This document shows, piece by piece, positions 59,255 through 64,000 of a stretch of DNA of 64,000 bases (positions within the stretch are counted from its first letter, which is position 1; the number at the start of each line of letters is the position of its first letter). The DNA comes from Diadophis punctatus similis (Eukaryota; Chordata; Lepidosauria; Squamata; Dipsadidae). The position numbers and the translations under genes are program-made. Location of the stretch: the NCBI GenBank assembly GCA_023053685.1, contig JALIGW010000020.1, forward strand, positions 1-64,000, given 5' to 3'. A model generated the notes under the pieces. It had not been told where the DNA came from, did not search any database, and saw only the letters and a program-made list of their open reading frames with translations.

Positions 59255-61910
59255 ATCAAGCGAGAATTCGGCTTTCCAGCCTGTGGGGAACAGGAATATG
59301 TGTTTCATTTTCATTTCTGAGGTGTTTGTCAAAAGTGATGTTTTTGGGCTGAATTGAGAAATAAGGTGAATGCTGTGTTAGACCTTGGGCTAGCTCTTCA
59401 GGGAAAGGTCGGAATCAAAAATTGAGTGAGAATTCAGCTTTCCAGCCCGTGGGGAACAGGAATATGTGTTTCATTTTCATTTCTGAGGTGTTTGTCAAAA
59501 GTGATGTTTTTGGGCTGAATTGAGAAATAAGGCGAATGCTGTGTTAGACCTTGGGCTAGCTCTTCAGGGAAAGGTCGGAATCAAAAATTCAGCGAGAATT
59601 CGGCTTTCCAGCCTGTGGGGAACAGGAATATGTGTTTCTTTTTCATTTCTGAGGTGTTTGTCAAAAGTGATGTTTTTGGGCTGAATTGAGAAATAAGGCG
59701 AATGCTGTGTTAGACCTTGGGCTAGCTCTTCAGGGAAAGGTCGGAATCAAAAATTGAGTGAGAATTCAGCTTTCCAGCCCGTGGGGAACAGGAATATGTG
59801 TTTCTTTTTCATTTCTGAGGTGTTTGTCAAAAGTGATGTTTTTGGGCTGAATTGAGAAATAAGGCGAATGCTGTGTTAGACTTTGGGCTAGCTCTTCAGG
59901 GTAGGCTCGGAATGAAAAATCAAGCGAGAATTCAGCTTTCCAGCCTGTGGGGAACAGGAATATGTGTTTCATTTTCATTTCTGAGGTGTTTGTCAAAAGT
60001 GATGTTTTTGGGCTGAATTGAGAAATAAGGCGAATGCTGTGTTAGACCTTGGGCAAGCTCTTCAGGGAAAGGTCGGAATCAAAAATTGAGTGAGAATTCA
60101 GCTTTCCAGCCCGTGGGGAACAGGAATATGTGTTTCTTTTTCATTTCTGAGGTATTTGTCAAAAGTGATGTTTTTGGGCTGAATTGAATCCTAAGGCGAA
60201 TGCTGTGTTAGACTTTGGGCTAGCTCTTCAGGGTAGGCTCGGAATGAAAAATCAAGCGAGAATTCAGCTTTCCAGCCTGTGGGGAACAGGAATATGTGTT
60301 TCATTTTCATTTCTGAGGTGTTTGTCAAAAGTGATGTTTTTGGGCTGAATTGAGAAATAAGGCGAATGCTGTGTTAGACCTTGGGCTAGCTCTTCAGGGA
60401 AAGGTCGGAATCAAAAATTGAGTGAGAATTCAGCTTTCCAGCCCGTGGGGAACAGGAATATGTGTTTCTTTTTCATTTCTGAGGTGTTTGTCAAAAGTGA
60501 TGTTTTTGGGCCGAATTGAGAAATAAGGCGAATGCTCTGTTAGACCTTGGGCTAGCTCTTCAGGGAAAGGTCAGAATCAATAATCAAGCGAGAATTCAGC
60601 TTTCCAGCCCATGGGGAACAGGAATATGTGTTTCTTTTTCATTTCTGAGGTGTTTGTCAAAAGTGATGTTTTTGGGCTGAATTGAATCCTAAGGCGAATG
60701 CTGTGTTAGACTTTGGGCTAGCTCTTCAGGGTAGGCTCGGAATCAAAAATCAAGCGAGAATTCAGCTTTCCAGCCTGTGGGGAACAGGGATATGTGTTTC
60801 ATTTTCATTTCTGAGGTGTTTGCCAAAAGTGATGTTTTTGGGCTGAATTGAATCCTAAGGCGAATGCTGTGTTAGACTTTGGGCTAGCTCTTCAGGGTAG
60901 GCTCGGAATCAAAAATCAAGCGAGAATTCAGCTTTCCAGCCTGTGGGGAACAGGGATATGTGTTTCATTTTCATTTCTGAGGTGTTTGCCAAAAGTGATG
61001 TTTTTGGGCTGAATTGAATCCTAAGGCGAATGCTGTGTTAGACTTTGGGCTAGCTCTTCAGGGTAGGCTCGGAATCAAAAATCAAGCGAGAATTCAGCTT
61101 TCCAGCCTGTGGGGAACAGGGATATGTGTTTCATTTTCATTTCTGAGGTGTTTGCCAAAAGTGATGTTTTTGGGCTGAATTGAATCCTAAGGCGAATGCT
61201 GTGTTAGACTTTGGGCTAGCTCTTCAGGGTAGGCTCGGAATCAAAAATTGAGCGAGAATTCAGCTTTCCAGCCTGTGGGGAACAGGGATATGTGTTTCAT
61301 TTTCATTTCTGAGGTGTTTGCCAAAAGTGATGTTTTTGGGCTGAATTGAGAAATAAGGCGAATGCTGTGTTAGACCTTGGGCTAGCTCTTCAGGGAAAGG
61401 TCGGAATCAAAAATTGAGTGAGAATTCGGCTTTCCAGCCCGTGGGGAACAGGAATATGTGTTTCTTTTTCATTTCTGAGGTGTTTGTCAAAAGTGATGTT
61501 TTTGGGCTGAATTGAGAAATAAGGCGAATGCTGTGTTAGACCTTGGGCTAGCTCTTCAGGGAAAGGTCGGAATCAAAAATTGAGTGAGAATTCGGCTTTC
61601 CAGCCCGTGGGGAACAGGAATATGTGTTTCTTTTTCATTTCTGAGGTGTTTGTCAAAAGTGATGTTTTTGGGCTGAATTGAGAAATAAGGCGAATGCTGT
61701 GTTAGACCTTGGGCTAGCTCTTCAGGGAAAGGTCAGAATCAATAATCAAGCGAGAATTCGGCTTTCCAGCCCATGGGGAACAGGAATATGTGTTTCTTTT
61801 TCATTTCTGAGGTATTTGTCAAAAGTGATGTTTTTGGGCTGAATTGAATCCTAAGGCGAATGCTGTGTTAGACTTTGGGCTAGCTCTTCAGGGTAGGCTC
61901 GGAATGAAAA
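59255..61910 (+). repeat. 16-monomer block, copy 1 (2656 bp)
   Basis: Private variants recur 2656 bp later: gaaataaggtg near 59358 and 62014, aattcagcgag near 59588 and 62244, gggcaagctc (NheI lost) near 60051 and 62707, and a class D run ending in aattgagcg near 61247 and 63903. Its left part also resembles 41,500-43,300, so it is an expanded derivative of the same ancestral order. Confidence 0.85.
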
Positions 61911-64000
61911 ATCAAGCGAGAATTCGGCTTTCCAGCCTGTGGGGAACAGGAATATGTGTTTCATTTTCATTTCTGAGGTGTTTGTCAAAAGTGATGTTTT
62001 TGGGCTGAATTGAGAAATAAGGTGAATGCTGTGTTAGACCTTGGGCTAGCTCTTCAGGGAAAGGTCGGAATCAAAAATTGAGTGAGAATTCAGCTTTCCA
62101 GCCCGTGGGGAACAGGAATATGTGTTTCATTTTCATTTCTGAGGTGTTTGTCAAAAGTGATGTTTTTGGGCTGAATTGAGAAATAAGGCGAATGCTGTGT
62201 TAGACCTTGGGCTAGCTCTTCAGGGAAAGGTCGGAATCAAAAATTCAGCGAGAATTCGGCTTTCCAGCCTGTGGGGAACAGGAATATGTGTTTCTTTTTC
62301 ATTTCTGAGGTGTTTGTCAAAAGTGATGTTTTTGGGCTGAATTGAGAAATAAGGCGAATGCTGTGTTAGACCTTGGGCTAGCTCTTCAGGGAAAGGTCGG
62401 AATCAAAAATTGAGTGAGAATTCAGCTTTCCAGCCCGTGGGGAACAGGAATATGTGTTTCTTTTTCATTTCTGAGGTGTTTGTCAAAAGTGATGTTTTTG
62501 GGCTGAATTGAGAAATAAGGCGAATGCTGTGTTAGACTTTGGGCTAGCTCTTCAGGGTAGGCTCGGAATGAAAAATCAAGCGAGAATTCAGCTTTCCAGC
62601 CTGTGGGGAACAGGAATATGTGTTTCATTTTCATTTCTGAGGTGTTTGTCAAAAGTGATGTTTTTGGGCTGAATTGAGAAATAAGGCGAATGCTGTGTTA
62701 GACCTTGGGCAAGCTCTTCAGGGAAAGGTCGGAATCAAAAATTGAGTGAGAATTCAGCTTTCCAGCCCGTGGGGAACAGGAATATGTGTTTCTTTTTCAT
62801 TTCTGAGGTATTTGTCAAAAGTGATGTTTTTGGGCTGAATTGAATCCTAAGGCGAATGCTGTGTTAGACTTTGGGCTAGCTCTTCAGGGTAGGCTCGGAA
62901 TGAAAAATCAAGCGAGAATTCAGCTTTCCAGCCTGTGGGGAACAGGAATATGTGTTTCATTTTCATTTCTGAGGTGTTTGTCAAAAGTGATGTTTTTGGG
63001 CTGAATTGAGAAATAAGGCGAATGCTGTGTTAGACCTTGGGCTAGCTCTTCAGGGAAAGGTCGGAATCAAAAATTGAGTGAGAATTCAGCTTTCCAGCCC
63101 GTGGGGAACAGGAATATGTGTTTCTTTTTCATTTCTGAGGTGTTTGTCAAAAGTGATGTTTTTGGGCCGAATTGAGAAATAAGGCGAATGCTCTGTTAGA
63201 CCTTGGGCTAGCTCTTCAGGGAAAGGTCAGAATCAATAATCAAGCGAGAATTCAGCTTTCCAGCCCATGGGGAACAGGAATATGTGTTTCTTTTTCATTT
63301 CTGAGGTGTTTGTCAAAAGTGATGTTTTTGGGCTGAATTGAATCCTAAGGCGAATGCTGTGTTAGACTTTGGGCTAGCTCTTCAGGGTAGGCTCGGAATC
63401 AAAAATCAAGCGAGAATTCAGCTTTCCAGCCTGTGGGGAACAGGGATATGTGTTTCATTTTCATTTCTGAGGTGTTTGCCAAAAGTGATGTTTTTGGGCT
63501 GAATTGAATCCTAAGGCGAATGCTGTGTTAGACTTTGGGCTAGCTCTTCAGGGTAGGCTCGGAATCAAAAATCAAGCGAGAATTCAGCTTTCCAGCCTGT
63601 GGGGAACAGGGATATGTGTTTCATTTTCATTTCTGAGGTGTTTGCCAAAAGTGATGTTTTTGGGCTGAATTGAATCCTAAGGCGAATGCTGTGTTAGACT
63701 TTGGGCTAGCTCTTCAGGGTAGGCTCGGAATCAAAAATCAAGCGAGAATTCAGCTTTCCAGCCTGTGGGGAACAGGGATATGTGTTTCATTTTCATTTCT
63801 GAGGTGTTTGCCAAAAGTGATGTTTTTGGGCTGAATTGAATCCTAAGGCGAATGCTGTGTTAGACTTTGGGCTAGCTCTTCAGGGTAGGCTCGGAATCAA
63901 AAATTGAGCGAGAATTCAGCTTTCCAGCCTGTGGGGAACAGGGATATGTGTTTCATTTTCATTTCTGAGGTGTTTGCCAAAAGTGATGTTTTTGGGCTGA
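61911..64000 (+). repeat. 16-monomer block, copy 2 (cut by the window end)
   Basis: It repeats 59255-61344 with no difference that I could find by eye over about 2.1 kb, apart from the first few units. The last partial monomer starts at 63912 and runs to the window edge, so the array continues beyond it. Confidence 0.83.

Larger units (their letters stand above)
1..64000 (+). repeat. 166 bp satellite array filling the whole window
   Basis: The same 166 bp unit recurs head to tail from the first base to the last, about 385 times, always in the same orientation. Taking GAATTC as unit position 1, almost every unit starts gaattc(g/a)gctttccag and ends near position 166 with gag(c/t)ga. Spacing between equivalent variants is an exact multiple of 166 apart from a few small indels. 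There is no unique sequence, transposon, inverted segment or gene between monomers. A nucleosome-sized unit in an array this long is typical of eukaryotic centromeric or pericentromeric heterochromatin; that role is inferred from organisation, since the sequence alone cannot show where the kinetochore forms. A plant host is likely but unproven. Confidence 0.97.

Noticed and set aside
276..62652. Open reading frames of 61-90 codons recurring on both strands, such as 6961-7227 (-), 22346-22591 (+) and 59013-59198 (+)
   Set aside because: They are translations of the satellite itself. Since 166 leaves a remainder of 1 when divided by three, each ORF runs through successive frames of neighbouring monomers and closes within about two units. 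They have no consistent start context and their sequence changes with the monomer variants. Nothing indicates coding selection.
1..64000. CRISPR array
   Set aside because: There are no unique spacers between constant repeats. The whole 166 bp unit repeats, and variants are point differences shared in blocks.
1..64000. Ribosomal intergenic spacer subrepeats or a telomeric repeat
   Set aside because: No rRNA sequence, promoter or telomere hexamer or heptamer is present, and the 64 kb extent is far larger than a usual spacer.
1..64000. Naming the host from the 166 bp period (Prunus or Medicago)
   Set aside because: Length alone is shared by unrelated satellites and I do not recall a matching sequence. 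A search of satellite databases or plant assemblies with one monomer would decide.

Overview
The whole 64 kb window is one uninterrupted, head-to-tail satellite DNA array on a single strand orientation. The basic unit is a 166 bp monomer, so the window holds about 385 copies. No gene, RNA gene, transposon, CRISPR array or unique spacer is visible, and both window edges cut through monomers: the first full unit begins at 19 and the last partial unit at 63912. The monomer is about 43% G+C, with roughly 48 G to 24 C on the given strand. Most copies carry one EcoRI (GAATTC) and one NheI (GCTAGC) site. A nucleosome-sized monomer in an array this long and pure is what eukaryotic centromeric or pericentromeric heterochromatin looks like. 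A plant is the likeliest host, since 150-180 bp centromere satellites are common in plants. From memory of the period alone, satellites near 166 bp have been described in Prunus and Medicago, but I do not recognise this sequence and cannot name the species.

Monomers fall into recognisable variant classes that differ at linked diagnostic sites. The classes are arranged in multi-monomer blocks that were themselves duplicated, so this is higher-order-repeat (HOR) style organisation without one single HOR. Region by region: 1-2310 is indel-rich, with a loose 9-monomer period. 2760-5170 holds a 10-monomer (1660 bp) duplication. 5370-20190 is built on a 25-monomer (4150 bp) period, cut into 19+6 and 10+15 monomer sub-blocks. 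19270-31220 is a 37-monomer (6.1 kb) block duplicated in tandem, with two monomers lost from the second copy. 31300-38900 is a 12-monomer (1992 bp) HOR present three times plus a partial copy. 39220-41430 is a 6-monomer (996 bp) duplication. 41870-50127 is again a 25-monomer duplication, and 50128-54560 repeats the block that starts at 39006. 54560-59255 is a disordered stretch with larger indels and a 7-monomer duplication. 59255-64000 is a 16-monomer (2656 bp) duplication running off the window.

Nothing here works as a gene set. The open reading frames of 60-90 codons are by-products of the repeat: 166 is not divisible by three, so each frame shifts at every monomer and closes within about two units. 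The biological content is the structure and recent history of the array: nested, very recent, in-register duplications from a few monomers to 67 monomers, with copy differences of only a few bases per several kb by eye. All comparisons were made by reading, not by computed alignment, so block edges are approximate, usually within one monomer.
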